Notes: generated by a model not told the origin, from the sequence alone. 64,000 bases of DNA from an uncultured Lachnospiraceae bacterium (GCA_910584945.1 CAJUDY010000016.1:1-64000), one strand, 5' to 3'. Counted from the stretch's first letter, positions 51,877-61,063 are shown. A program made the numbers and translations.

Positions 51877-53463
51877 ATGAAAAACAGACTGACTCTGCAG
51901 CAGCGCCTGATCCTGCCCATCGTCCTGTTGGGACTGATCACACTGCTTTCAAATATTCTCGCGGTATTTGGCATCCACAACGTAAACGCCAATGCCGGGA
52001 TCATTGTCGACCGGCATATGGTCAGCGAAGCGCAGCTGGAAGATATCCGCCGTTCCATGATGGAGATCCATCGTCTGGCCCTGTCGCACATTATTGCAGC
52101 TGACCATGCCACCATGATCCAGCTGGTAGGAACGATCAAGGAAGAGGAAGCCGGGCTGGATGAGAAGCTGGCCGCTTACGCCTCCTGTGTCCCCCCGGAA
52201 GAGGAAGAAACCTACCGCATGCTTCTGGAAGATTACGACTCTTTTAAGCACGCGCTTGTCTTCCTTGTCTGCGCCAGTGCAGACAGCCGGACGCAGGCGG
52301 CCTATGCACAGGCCAACGGCGACGTAGCGCTTTTCGGAAATGCAGCTGAGGAAAAAATCAATACCCTTTACGAATCTGTCAGCGGGCAGGCTGCGGCGGC
52401 GCGAAACCGCCTTTCCATCGTATATTTTATTTCTCTTGTGACCAGCGCCGCCACACTGCTCGCAGGGCTTTTCCTTGTATTTGCCGCTTTCCGCATCATC
52501 CGGACATCCGTCATCTCCCCGATCCGGGACGCCATGCAGACGCTTCAGGACAGTTCCGGGCGCACCGGAACTGTCGTGGGAGAAGTCCGAAATCGTACCA
52601 GAACATCCCGCGACCATGTACATAAGCTGTCCCGGCTGACCGATGAACTGACCGCCGCTTTTGAAGAAATTGCCGGCAACGCCGCTTCCATCCGGGACAA
52701 CGCTGCAGACACGCAGACGGATACCCGCAAGATGCGCGGGGAATGCGCGGCAATCACCGCCTACTCGGTGGATATGCGCGGGCGGGCGGAAGAGATGGAG
52801 CAGTCCGCGCAGAAAAACAAAGAAGCAATCCTTACGAAAACGCAGGAAATCATGGGTGTCCTGAATAAAGCGATCGAACAAAGCCGAAGTGTGGAGCAGA
52901 TCGATCTTCTGACCAAAGACATCCTGTCCATCTCCTCTTCTACGGATCTGATTGCCGTCAATGCCTCCATTGAGGCTGCACGAGCCGGAACCGCCGGAAA
53001 AGGATTCGCTGTTGTCGCACAGGAAATCCGAAAGCTCGCTGATTCCTGTGCCGAGACCGCCGGCCATATCCAGCAGGTCAGCGCGGTCGTCACCGGCGCG
53101 GTGGAGCATCTTTCCGAAAGCGCGCAGGATCTGGTGGACTATCTTGGCCAGAATATCCTGACGCAGTTTGAACTGTCCGTCCAGTCCGGACAGCAGTACC
53201 GAAAGGATGCCGCCTATATTGAAGCCTCCATGGAAGCCTTTCAGCAGCAGTCAGAAAGGCTGCAGACTGCCATGGACGAGATCGCGGCTTCCATCACCGG
53301 CATCTCAGAAGCCATCGACGGCGCTCTGCCCGATGTCACCGGAGCCGCCGACAGCACCCGCATACTGGCGGAAGACATGACCGGAATCGCCGCCCGGATG
53401 GATACCAATCAGGAGATTGTGGGTGAACTGAACCGACAGATGGATGTCTTTGCCAATCTGTAG
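51877..53463 (+). CDS. Methyl-accepting chemotaxis protein
   Basis: 528 residues from the ATG at 51877, with GGAGGAG nearby. N-terminal helix (about 10-35), a four-helix-bundle sensor region outside (about 35-185), second membrane helix (about 190-212), then a long coiled-coil signalling domain. The conserved hairpin tip is SSSTDLIAVNASIEAARAGT and GKGFAVVAQEIRKLAD (about 350-400). I do not see a clear HAMP domain. It signals to CheA/CheW for taxis and implies a motile strain. No che or flagellar genes lie in the window. The gene is 92 bases after the orphan binding protein. Confidence 0.9.
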   Translation: MKNRLTLQQRLILPIVLLGLITLLSNILAVFGIHNVNANAGIIVDRHMVSEAQLEDIRRSMMEIHRLALSHIIAADHATMIQLVGTIKEEEAGLDEKLAAYASCVPPEEEETYRMLLEDYDSFKHALVFLVCASADSRTQAAYAQANGDVALFGNAAEEKINTLYESVSGQAAAARNRLSIVYFISLVTSAATLLAGLFLVFAAFRIIRTSVISPIRDAMQTLQDSSGRTGTVVGEVRNRTRTSRDHVHKLSRLTDELTAAFEEIAGNAASIRDNAADTQTDTRKMRGECAAITAYSVDMRGRAEEMEQSAQKNKEAILTKTQEIMGVLNKAIEQSRSVEQIDLLTKDILSISSSTDLIAVNASIEAARAGTAGKGFAVVAQEIRKLADSCAETAGHIQQVSAVVTGAVEHLSESAQDLVDYLGQNILTQFELSVQSGQQYRKDAAYIEASMEAFQQQSERLQTAMDEIAASITGISEAIDGALPDVTGAADSTRILAEDMTGIAARMDTNQEIVGELNRQMDVFANL

Positions 53464-53466
53464 ATC

Positions 53467-53503
53467 AAAAGAACGTGGCCGTTTTCACCGGTCACGCTCT
53501 TTT
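53467..53503. terminator. Terminator after the chemoreceptor gene
   Basis: AAAAGAACGTGGCCG (53467-53481) pairs with CGGTCACGCTCTTTT (53489-53503), with two mismatches, four bases after the chemoreceptor stop. It ends in TTTT and overlaps the end of the convergent thioredoxin remnant. Confidence 0.7.
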
Positions 53504-53677
53504 CAGTATATCTGTAATCTGTTCCTTCGGACGGTAACCGACTGCCAGTTCCGCCACTTTTCCTTCTTTCATGACAACCATAGCGGAAATATTTTCCACC
53601 CTGAACACGGCATGATCTTCTGCATACTTTTTCTGCGCATGTTCCAGATGCTCCCAGAACGGGAGACCGGAAAGCAT
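53492..53677 (-). pseudogene. Thioredoxin remnant (C-terminal half)
   Basis: Reads VFRVENISAMVVMKEGKVAE, LAVGYRPKEQITDILKRA, close to the thioredoxin at 9089 (FRVENIPTIVLMKNGKV, VGYHPKEQLAAILEKN). The N-terminal half with the CxxC motif is gone, and the cis-proline of the family is Ser here (NIS). Not functional as a thioredoxin. Confidence 0.75.
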
Positions 53678-53805
53678 GTCCGCCGCCTGGCTTTCCCTGT
53701 ATCTTTCATACTCGTACCTTCGGACCTGAAAATGATGTTTCTGTTGTAATTATTTGTGAAAGCGCCTCTTCTTATCTGACGGTGATAATCGATACCCTGC
53801 CGCAG

Positions 53806-54315
53806 TCAGCAGCTCACGGTCCTTTGGGTCTCAGCCATCAGCAGCGAAAGCACCCGGTAAAGGGGACGGTACAAGACTGCACAAAGCAGCACATTTCCGA
53901 CACAGTGAAGCAGGTCAAAATAAAGCCCGGCTCCCCAGTACGCCACCCCCGCTCCCGGACCGCCTGTTACAAAATAAGGGATTGCGCACAGAAAACCAAA
54001 GCACAGTCCGAAGATCCCAGAGATCATGCTCCACAAAATTACAGAATCGCTTTTGATCAGCAGCACGACCAGAGCGAAAATACTCCATATATACAGATAG
54101 CTGACCCACCAGATGCCAAATCCGTAAAAAAGGCCTTCCAGCATGACAAAAGCATAGATGATGGCAAATACCCGTTTTCCAAAGGTCCGCGTATACAATA
54201 TGATCAAAAGCGTAACGATCTCAATATTCGGCAGAAACTGCATCCCCACCTGACCGGCGAACAGGAGTGCCGTCAGCATGGACGATATCACCAGCATTTT
54301 TGTATTCATCCGCAT
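53806..54315 (-). CDS. ECF transporter S component under a cobalamin riboswitch
   Basis: 169 residues and about five membrane helices: MLVISSMLTALLFAGQVGMQ, FGKRVFAIIYAFVMLEGLFY, then SYLYIWSIFALVVLLI and a last helix pair. This is the form of S components of the CbrT/CblT or ThiW-like types. It follows the DUF4430 gene by seven bases. Because the two sit behind a cobalamin riboswitch, uptake of cobalamin or a corrinoid precursor is the most likely role. EcfA/A'/T would be encoded elsewhere. Confidence 0.8.
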   Translation of the reverse strand: MRMNTKMLVISSMLTALLFAGQVGMQFLPNIEIVTLLIILYTRTFGKRVFAIIYAFVMLEGLFYGFGIWWVSYLYIWSIFALVVLLIKSDSVILWSMISGIFGLCFGFLCAIPYFVTGGPGAGVAYWGAGLYFDLLHCVGNVLLCAVLYRPLYRVLSLLMAETQRTVSC

Positions 54316-54322
54316 GTCTCTC

Positions 54323-54721
54323 TCAATACCCCTCAGTGAGCGTCAGCTCAAACACATCTCCATCTGCAATCGGCGTCTGTGTGGCGGAAGTGTTCACGGT
54401 CTCGCCGCCTTTTGTCAGGCACCACCACTGCTGCCTGGATTCTTCCGCGGTCTCGCCGTCCACAGAAATAATGTAAAGACCGTAAGGTCCTTCTTCGCCT
54501 TCTGCCAAACCCTCCGCTTCCAAAACGGCTCCTAAAAACTCCTCATCCGTCTGGTAAGTGAATTCCTTTTCACTGGCGTCGGCATGAACTACCTTTACCG
54601 TGATCTCCTTTTCTCCCGCCACACCCCTGGGGGCAAACTTCTGGTATCCCAATACTGCCCCAAGGCAAAGCACTAAAAGAAGCGCTGCAGTAATTAAAAT
54701 TGCTTTCTTATCCTTGTTCAT
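54323..54721 (-). CDS. DUF4430-domain surface protein, likely corrinoid-binding
   Basis: 132 residues from the ATG at 54721, which is preceded by GGAGAGGA. An N-terminal signal anchor (about 7-24, ILITAALLLVLCLGAVLG) leads to a DUF4430 domain (about 45-132) with VVHADASEKEFTYQTDEEFL, YGLYIISVDGETAEESRQQW and DGDVFELTLTEGY. DUF4430 resembles the C-terminal beta domain of eukaryotic cobalamin carriers (intrinsic factor/transcobalamin). Together with the riboswitch and the S component it probably captures cobalamin outside the membrane. Confidence 0.8.
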   Translation of the reverse strand: MNKDKKAILITAALLLVLCLGAVLGYQKFAPRGVAGEKEITVKVVHADASEKEFTYQTDEEFLGAVLEAEGLAEGEEGPYGLYIISVDGETAEESRQQWWCLTKGGETVNTSATQTPIADGDVFELTLTEGY

Positions 54722-54829
54722 TTTCGTCCTCTCCATCCGGTTAATCAGTTACACGTTTTCTCACTGGTCCCCCCGCAGAGTCTTCCGATAACTGCGCATA
54801 AAAGAAGCAGGCCTGCCTTACGTCAGACC

Positions 54830-54990
54830 TGCACCTGTTGCGCTTGTGTGGAATGCATGGCCTTGCAAGGAAGCTTCATTCCGCCTGTCTTTGGTAACCT
54901 GGCTCGCAGAAGACATCGTATGCTCTGCTTACAGTGACCGCATCGCTCAGGCTTCGCACCTGATTCCCCTTGGACAGACTTATATGATGT
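54830..54990 (-). ncRNA. Cobalamin riboswitch
   Basis: On the minus strand the conserved pieces occur in order: GGGGAATCAGGTGCGAAGCC, GCGGTCACTGTAAGC, GAGCCAGGTTACC. These match the cobalamin riboswitch core (GGGAA..GGTG, CCACTGT, GAGCCAGG.GACC). Downstream, at about 54800-54825, a GCAGGCCTGC stem followed by TTCTTTT could be the terminator of its expression platform. It lies just before the DUF4430/ECF S-component operon and explains its regulation. Ends are approximate. Confidence 0.88.
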
Positions 54991-55062
54991 TGTCATCTTA
55001 GCATCGGAATCAAATTTTGTCAAATTTTTATTTTGTGAAAGTTCCCACAGAATGCATGGCCT

Positions 55063-55230
55063 TTATCCATCACCAAATTCATCAATGACCGGTTCTTTCA
55101 GTCCATACTCCCTGCAGCTGTTCCGCATCCTTCCCAGCCCGGTTCCCCAGGCCTCAATGAGTTTCATATAGTGAAACGCTTCCGAAATCGCTGCGTTCCG
55201 ACATTTTGATTTTCCCTCCAGCGCCGCCTC
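55063..55230 (-). pseudogene. ATP-binding (AlbA_2/HATPase_c_4) protein, C-terminal remnant
   Basis: Reads LEAALEGKSKCRNAAISEAF, HYMKLIEAWGTGLGRMRNSC, REYGLKEPVIDEFGDG: the LIExWGTG signature found at the end of RecG-like/AlbA_2 ATP-binding regulators. About 55 codons are left; the upstream frame is lost at the end of the GH3 gene, which reads on the same strand from 55269. Confidence 0.6.
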
Positions 55231-55268
55231 CAGATCCAGTTCCTGAAGCATCCGCATATCAAAGCTTT

Positions 55269-57728
55269 TCACTCCCCTGTCAGTCTTCGAACCAGCTTCC
55301 GCACCCGTCCCGCGCTGCGCCGGATAGCCGTTTCCGGGAGCGTTCCCTCTTTATACGCACGGCGGATATTTTCATCATCCTCCGGGTTTCCCGGCATAAT
55401 AAGATCATTTCCCGCCGCTATGCATTTCCACGGGATACTTCCGTCCTCTGGGACTGTCGTATTCCAGTCGGACATGATGACGCCGTCATATCCCCATTCT
55501 TCACGGGCGATCGCGGTACAGAGAGCCCGGCTGTTGGCCGCATGGACGCCGTTGATCTGGTTATAAGAAGACATCATGGCTGCCGGCGCGGATTTTTTCA
55601 CCGCGATCTCAAATCCCCGCAGATAGATCTCCCGGAGCGCCCGTTCGGTTATGCGGACGTCGACTCCCATCCGGTTGTCCTCCTGATTGTTGCATGCAAA
55701 ATGCTTGATCGTCACTCCGCATCCCCTGCGGCTCTGCACGCCTTCTGTCACCGCCGATGCCAGAAGTCCGGAGAGCAGAGGATCTTCCGAATAATACTCA
55801 AAGTTGCGTCCGCACAGTGGATTTCGGTGGATATTCATACCCGGGGCCAGCCAGAGATCCACATGGAATTCTTTCATTTCTTCTGCCACAGCCGCTCCGA
55901 ATTCCCGCATCAGTTCCATGTCCCATGACTGCGCCAGCGCCGTGCCCACCGGAAACGCCGTGCAGAACTGATACCAGGTATCGGCGCCCTCATGGTGCAC
56001 GGTCTCTTCCAGAAAGCCGTTTTCCAGGGAACCCAGAACACCGACGCCGTAGACACAGTCCGTGCTGCGGTCCACTTCATAGCTCTGCCGCAGGCGAAGT
56101 CCAGCCGGGCCGTCCGCCATGATCAGGGAGCGGACGCCGTATTTTTCTTCCAGCGCTTCCGTCGTCTCCCCGGCGGAGCCGGGCACCCGGACCCCGGAGG
56201 AACCCAGCGTACTGGTGCCCTTCGTGATGTTTCCGTACAGAAGCGGAATCAGTTCCTCCGCAGGAACCTCCTCCGCCAGAAAATCATCTTTCTGACAGGT
56301 CCGCTTCTTCTCCTTCTGAGGAGTAAGGGTTAAATTGGGTACTCTCTGTTCTCTGGCCAGTTCCATCCATTCTTTGAATTTTCTTCCGGCTGCCTCCGGC
56401 GCAGGAAGCGTATCCAACGCCGGAAATTCCATGCCGCTGTATACGGTCTTTTCCAACACGGTCTGCTTTTGAACCGTAAGCAGAGAAACAAGCTGCAGGG
56501 ACTTTGCATGATTCCCGATCCATAAACCGTAAGTTCCTGCTTCCACGATCCACGCATGCAGCGATTCAGAAAATCCGGCAAGGTACGGCCACTCAACGGA
56601 TACGGTAAGCCGCTCTTCTTCCCCGGGATTCAGACAGCCGGTCTTTGCAAAACCGACCAGACGCTGATATTCCTTTGCGCCGCCGGTCTGGGGCAGGGTC
56701 ACATAGGCCTGCACCACTTCTCTTCCCGCATAATGGTTTCCGGTATTTTTCACAGATACCGCTGCTTCCACACCCCGCTCTGTCTCCCGGCACCCTTCAA
56801 ACTTTATGGAAAAGCCTGTGTAGGAAAATCCATATCCAAACGGAAACAAGGGCTCTATGCCAAAACTGTCAAAACAGCGGTAGCCCACATAAATCCCTTC
56901 CCGGTATTCTTCTGTTTCCAGATTTCCGTTTAAGTATCCAAAGCTTTCCGCAGAAGGATAGTCTTTATATCGCCTGGCCCAGGTGGTCGTAAGCCTCCCT
57001 CCAGGTACGGCCCGGCCAAACAGCACATCCGCGGCGGCATGACCTCCCTCCTGTCCCGGCAGAGAAAGAAGCAAAACCGCTTTTATATGTTCCGTTTTTT
57101 TCAGGATATCGGTCAGCTCTACAGGCGCGCCCACGTTTAAAAGCAGGATGATGGGAACGCCGGATTCATTCAGGCAGCAAAGATCCTCCTGTTCTTTTCT
57201 GCTTAAATAATAATCGCCTTCTTCCCTTCTTCGGTCTTTTCCTTCGCCGGCAATACGACTGATCACATAGACCGCAGCCGAAGCACCTTTCAGATCCTCT
57301 GCTTCGATCTTCCGTCCGTCCGGCAGGACAAACGGATGCTCCGCATAAGCGTCGAACGGATTTTTCACCTGTTTTGCACGGTTCAGAATTTTCTCCTTCC
57401 ATGCAAGGCGGGCTGCCTCATAACGCTTCTCATAGTCTTCGATCCAGCATTCGCTGGTGATCACCGCTCCCGCTGCCCTGAGGCCCTGACAAACGGAGAT
57501 ACTTTCCCGGCTGTTCACATCTCCGGAGCCGATGCCTCCTTTTACCGTGCACACCGCGCCGCCGCCAAACAGCGCCAACGGCCTGGAAGCATCCAGCGGA
57601 AGGATCCCTTCATTTTTCAGCAAAACCATGCCTTCCGCCGCCGCCTTTCTCGCCAGCCGGCCATGCGCAAGCTCACGCTCAGAGCGCCGTGCGTCCCGCG
57701 CACCACTGTGCTTCCGATCTGTGATCAT
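55269..57728 (-). CDS. GH3 beta-glucosidase with permuted domain order
   Basis: 819 residues. Ordinary GH3 enzymes have the TIM barrel first. Here the alpha/beta sandwich (about 25-260, with AAAEGMVLLKNEGILPLD and LLLSLPGQEGGHAAADVLFG) and fibronectin-III-like domain (about 290-420) come first. The barrel follows (about 500-819) with GPAGLRLR, TWYQFCTAFPVGTALAQSWD, GMNIHRNPLCGRNFEYYSED and the nucleophile Asp754 in VIMSDW. This permuted order is known from ruminal beta-glucosidases (Ruminococcus albus type). No signal peptide, so it acts on imported beta-glucosides. It is the last gene of the ABC operon. Confidence 0.88.
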   Translation of the reverse strand: MITDRKHSGARDARRSERELAHGRLARKAAAEGMVLLKNEGILPLDASRPLALFGGGAVCTVKGGIGSGDVNSRESISVCQGLRAAGAVITSECWIEDYEKRYEAARLAWKEKILNRAKQVKNPFDAYAEHPFVLPDGRKIEAEDLKGASAAVYVISRIAGEGKDRRREEGDYYLSRKEQEDLCCLNESGVPIILLLNVGAPVELTDILKKTEHIKAVLLLSLPGQEGGHAAADVLFGRAVPGGRLTTTWARRYKDYPSAESFGYLNGNLETEEYREGIYVGYRCFDSFGIEPLFPFGYGFSYTGFSIKFEGCRETERGVEAAVSVKNTGNHYAGREVVQAYVTLPQTGGAKEYQRLVGFAKTGCLNPGEEERLTVSVEWPYLAGFSESLHAWIVEAGTYGLWIGNHAKSLQLVSLLTVQKQTVLEKTVYSGMEFPALDTLPAPEAAGRKFKEWMELAREQRVPNLTLTPQKEKKRTCQKDDFLAEEVPAEELIPLLYGNITKGTSTLGSSGVRVPGSAGETTEALEEKYGVRSLIMADGPAGLRLRQSYEVDRSTDCVYGVGVLGSLENGFLEETVHHEGADTWYQFCTAFPVGTALAQSWDMELMREFGAAVAEEMKEFHVDLWLAPGMNIHRNPLCGRNFEYYSEDPLLSGLLASAVTEGVQSRRGCGVTIKHFACNNQEDNRMGVDVRITERALREIYLRGFEIAVKKSAPAAMMSSYNQINGVHAANSRALCTAIAREEWGYDGVIMSDWNTTVPEDGSIPWKCIAAGNDLIMPGNPEDDENIRRAYKEGTLPETAIRRSAGRVRKLVRRLTGE

Positions 57729-57817
57729 CCTGTTATCCTCCTTAAAAAAACTGCTGCAGCCGTCCCCCGCAATTCAAAAGGCCCATACTACAGCAGTCAC
57801 TTGAAAATATATTATGG

Positions 57818-58663
57818 TTACTCTTTCACACCGCCGAGCGTCACACCCGCAATGATATATTTGGACAAAAGCAGATATACCAGAATGATCGGAACGATGG
57901 CGACCAGAATCATGGTATAGATCTTGCCCATATCAAAGTTCATATAGTCCGCGCCCCTGAGCGTCGCGATCAGAATCGGGACGGTCATCTTCTCCTTTGA
58001 CTGGATCACCAGCGCCGGGACGAAGTAGTTGTTCCAGGAGCTTACAAACGTAAAAATTGCCTGCACCGCGATGGCCGGTTTCATAATCGGGAGCACGATC
58101 TGGTTAAATGTCCGGAACTCTCCGCAGCCATCGATCCTTGCCGCCTCCACAAGGGACATGGGAAGAGACGACTGCAGATAGCTGTACATGAAATAAAAGA
58201 CGGACGGAGCGGCAATGGACGGGAGGATCAGAGGAAGCAGGGAGTCATACATTCCCATATTCGTGATCAGTCTGAGAAATCCCATAGCCGTTACCTGCGT
58301 GGGCATCACGAGAATCGCCATGATAAAGGTAAACGCCGCCTTCTTTAATTTAAAATCATACGCGTACAGACCATAGGCTGTCAAGGCCGAAAAATAAGTA
58401 GCAATCGCAGCGGAGCAGCCGGAGACAATCAAACTGTTCAGAATTCCCCGAAACATGGGGAACGTTCCGTCGTTGGCCACATTTTTCAGATTGGTAAACA
58501 GATAACTGCCCGGCAGCGCCGAAAATCCTTTCTGCAGGTCTGCGTGCGATCTTGTTGCGTTGATAAACAGAATGTAGAAGAAAAACAGGCACATAAATGA
58601 CAGAATGATCAGTACCACATGCGCCACGATACTCCGTAAATGACTGGGCTGTTTTGATTTCAT
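57818..58663 (-). CDS. Sugar ABC transporter permease (MalG type)
   Basis: 281 residues from the ATG at 58663, with AGGAGGGGA upstream. Six membrane helices and the MalG-type EAA loop EAARIDGCGEFRTFNQIVLP. The C-terminal GVTLGGVKE is typical of carbohydrate permease CUT1 proteins. Overlap with or close spacing to the MalF-type gene (four bases) and to the binding protein shows one operon. No ATPase is present; CUT1 systems in Firmicutes often share an MsmK-type ATPase. Confidence 0.92.
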   Translation of the reverse strand: MKSKQPSHLRSIVAHVVLIILSFMCLFFFYILFINATRSHADLQKGFSALPGSYLFTNLKNVANDGTFPMFRGILNSLIVSGCSAAIATYFSALTAYGLYAYDFKLKKAAFTFIMAILVMPTQVTAMGFLRLITNMGMYDSLLPLILPSIAAPSVFYFMYSYLQSSLPMSLVEAARIDGCGEFRTFNQIVLPIMKPAIAVQAIFTFVSSWNNYFVPALVIQSKEKMTVPILIATLRGADYMNFDMGKIYTMILVAIVPIILVYLLLSKYIIAGVTLGGVKE

Positions 58664-58667
58664 AACT

Positions 58668-59621
58668 CTATCCCCTCCTGCTCTGTTTTTTTGCTTTCTT
58701 CGCCGCGGCTTTGGAACCGTCAGGATCATCATTGTTCGTGATTCGGTATACAAAGAAGCACAGAATGCCGCTGACAATAAACAGATAGACCGAAAGTGCG
58801 CCTGCCATGCCATAATTCCGGCTCTTCAGATGGCTGTTCAGGAACATGATCAGTGTCATGGACGTACGGTCCGGCGTACCCTGACCATTGGTCAGAATCT
58901 GAGGCACGTCAAACATCTGCAGGCCGCCGATAATCGCCGTGATCAGGGTGTAGGCAAGGATTGGGCGTATCTGCGGAAGCGTGATATAGAAAAACCGCTG
59001 AAAACTGTTGCACCCGTCCAGGTCGGAAGCCTCGAACACATCCGGGCTGATTCCCATGATCGCCGCCATGAGCATGATCGTGGAATTACCGAACCACATA
59101 AGGAAATTCATGAGGCCTACCAGTGATCTGGTGCCAAAGACCGAACCCAGAAAATCAACCGGCTCCTTGATCAGCCCTATGGACAGGAGAATCTCATTGA
59201 CCGGCCCGTTATTGGAGAACATGGTAAAAAACAGCATCGCAAACGCGGATGCCATGATCAAATTGGGCAGATAGATCACAACCTTGAAAAACTGCGTCCC
59301 ATGGATCTTAAGCCGGGCATCCACGAACCATTCCGCCAGCACCAGAGCAATCACGATCTGGGGAATGAACCCCACAATCCACAGAATCAGCGTATTGGCC
59401 GCGTATTTGAGCATGTCTGATTTCAGAAGGCTGATATAATTCTCCATCCCGATAAAATTGGGTCCGACTTCCTTGATACCAGAACGATAATATTCAAAAA
59501 AGCTGTACCGGATCGTATCCAGAAGCGGTATAAATGAAAATATGAAAAAACTTACAAAAAACGGAAGAATAAAGAAATATCCCCATTTCGAATAGTCAAT
59601 CTTTTTATTTCTGGACTTCAT
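58668..59621 (-). CDS. Sugar ABC transporter permease (MalF type)
   Basis: 317 residues. The start is set at the ATG at 59621; a GTG at 59627 is in frame but less likely. Six helices, MalF hallmarks IPLLDTIRYSFFEYYRSG and the EAA loop FEASDLDGCNSFQRFFYITLPQI. The tail is basic (KKAKKQSRRG). It pairs with the 57818 permease and the 59687 binding protein to import a beta-linked oligosaccharide, to judge by the GH3 and GH94 enzymes around it. Confidence 0.92.
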   Translation of the reverse strand: MKSRNKKIDYSKWGYFFILPFFVSFFIFSFIPLLDTIRYSFFEYYRSGIKEVGPNFIGMENYISLLKSDMLKYAANTLILWIVGFIPQIVIALVLAEWFVDARLKIHGTQFFKVVIYLPNLIMASAFAMLFFTMFSNNGPVNEILLSIGLIKEPVDFLGSVFGTRSLVGLMNFLMWFGNSTIMLMAAIMGISPDVFEASDLDGCNSFQRFFYITLPQIRPILAYTLITAIIGGLQMFDVPQILTNGQGTPDRTSMTLIMFLNSHLKSRNYGMAGALSVYLFIVSGILCFFVYRITNNDDPDGSKAAAKKAKKQSRRG

Positions 59622-59653
59622 AAACACTGTTCCTTTCTTTATCCCTTATGCAT

Positions 59654-59673
59654 CGGGGCACAAAAGTGCCCCG
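59654..59673. repeat. Stable GC hairpin between binding-protein and permease genes
   Basis: CGGGGCAC, loop AAAA, GTGCCCCG: perfect 8-bp stem. In the transcript it follows the binding-protein gene and precedes the permeases, the usual place for a stability hairpin that keeps binding-protein mRNA in excess. Confidence 0.75.
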
Positions 59674-59686
59674 TACAACTCTCTCT

Positions 59687-61063
59687 TTATTCCGGCCACT
59701 GAATCGCTGTAATGTCCGGATAGCGCTCGATAATCGCCGTCTCAAAATTCTCCTTTGCTTTATCAAAGTCAACCGCTCCCTGGAAATAATCGCTGAACGA
59801 ATTCTGGAGCAGCTCTACGCATCCCTGATCATAAGCGGAAAGCGGTGCGATCTGGATGCTTTCCGCAACCGGAACGAAATACTGGAACGCATTCTGTCCT
59901 CCCAGGAATTCAGAAGCATAACTGCTGTCCTCTGCCACTTTCTGCATGCCGCTCTTTGTATTCGTATAGTCCAGATATTCTTTGGAGATCTTCAGCAGAT
60001 TCTCCTGGTTCCCTGTAACCGCAAGGATAATGTCTTTTACCTTCTCCGGATTATCGGTGCCGGTGCATGCATGTACATAAGAGCCTCCCCAGTTATATTC
60101 CTGCGGCGGATTGGTAACTCCCCAGACGCCGTCCTCGCCGTCCCAGTTCTTCTTCAGAGTAAAATCTATGCCCCAGGCCGGGAAAAGGAACGCAAATACA
60201 TTGGAGGAAGAGCCCATGGTCTTGTTCCAGTCGTCAACCCACTGCCGTTTTACATTTTTGTCCAGATATCCTGCATCCAGCCATTCTTTGGAATCCTCCA
60301 CCCAGTCCATGATCTTCTGATCCACCTTGATCGTAGTCTCGCCCGGACTTACCCAGGGAGCTTCAATGCTGTTCCCGTACAGACGGAACGTATCCGCATA
60401 GGAAGCAAAAGTATAATATCCTTTTGCTTTCAGTTCCTCTGCCGTCGCTTTCAGCGTATCCCAGTCCTTCACCTTCTCACCAATCGCTTCCGGATCATCG
60501 GTGCCGAACACGTCCATGGCGATATCCCGGCGGTATACCAGAAGGCCCGGACAGCGCTGCCAGGTGGAGCCTCTCTGAACACCGTTCACATCCGAGGCTG
60601 TTACTTTTGTAAACTCATACTGGTCTGCCAGATCCGCGTCCGGATCAATCCCAAGATCCGTAAGGGGCATGGCCACATCCGCATCCGCGTCTGTATATTT
60701 ATACACATAATCAACCTCTGACAGGAAAATATCCACCTTGTCGTCCGCCGAAGCATCCGCCTGTCTTAAGAGCGCCTCATCCAGCTTCTGCTGATAGACT
60801 CCGTCCTCATTGGGATTGATGATCCAGTGGATCTCGGTACCGTCATTTAACGTCGTCACGGTACCGTCCGTCGAGGTTTCCTTCACCTCCGGATAGACCT
60901 CCTCCACACGCTTACGGAACTCGTCATTCCAGCTGTAGACATTGATAACCTTTCCTTCTTCACCGGACGATGCACCGCCGTCGGATGATTTGCCGCCGCA
61001 GCCGGCCAGCGAACCGGCTGCCACAACCGCAGCTAACAAGACACAGATAACTCTCTTTTTCAT
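59687..61063 (-). CDS. Sugar ABC transporter substrate-binding lipoprotein
   Basis: 458 residues. Lipoprotein signal ending in SLAGC (Cys21). CUT1-type binding lobes: INVYSWNDEFRKRVEEVYPE, KVDIFLSEVDYVYKYTDADA, then FAFLFPAWGIDFTLKKNWDG and VTNPPQEYNWGGSYVHACTG. The YSWNDEF start resembles family-1 binders of cello- or sophoro-oligosaccharides. It is the first gene of the operon with the permeases and GH3. AGGAGG lies close ahead of its ATG. Confidence 0.9.
   Translation of the reverse strand: MKKRVICVLLAAVVAAGSLAGCGGKSSDGGASSGEEGKVINVYSWNDEFRKRVEEVYPEVKETSTDGTVTTLNDGTEIHWIINPNEDGVYQQKLDEALLRQADASADDKVDIFLSEVDYVYKYTDADADVAMPLTDLGIDPDADLADQYEFTKVTASDVNGVQRGSTWQRCPGLLVYRRDIAMDVFGTDDPEAIGEKVKDWDTLKATAEELKAKGYYTFASYADTFRLYGNSIEAPWVSPGETTIKVDQKIMDWVEDSKEWLDAGYLDKNVKRQWVDDWNKTMGSSSNVFAFLFPAWGIDFTLKKNWDGEDGVWGVTNPPQEYNWGGSYVHACTGTDNPEKVKDIILAVTGNQENLLKISKEYLDYTNTKSGMQKVAEDSSYASEFLGGQNAFQYFVPVAESIQIAPLSAYDQGCVELLQNSFSDYFQGAVDFDKAKENFETAIIERYPDITAIQWPE

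Noticed and set aside
54823..55023. A 66-codon open frame on the minus strand
   Set aside because: It covers the cobalamin riboswitch and has no protein features; RNA conservation explains the sequence.
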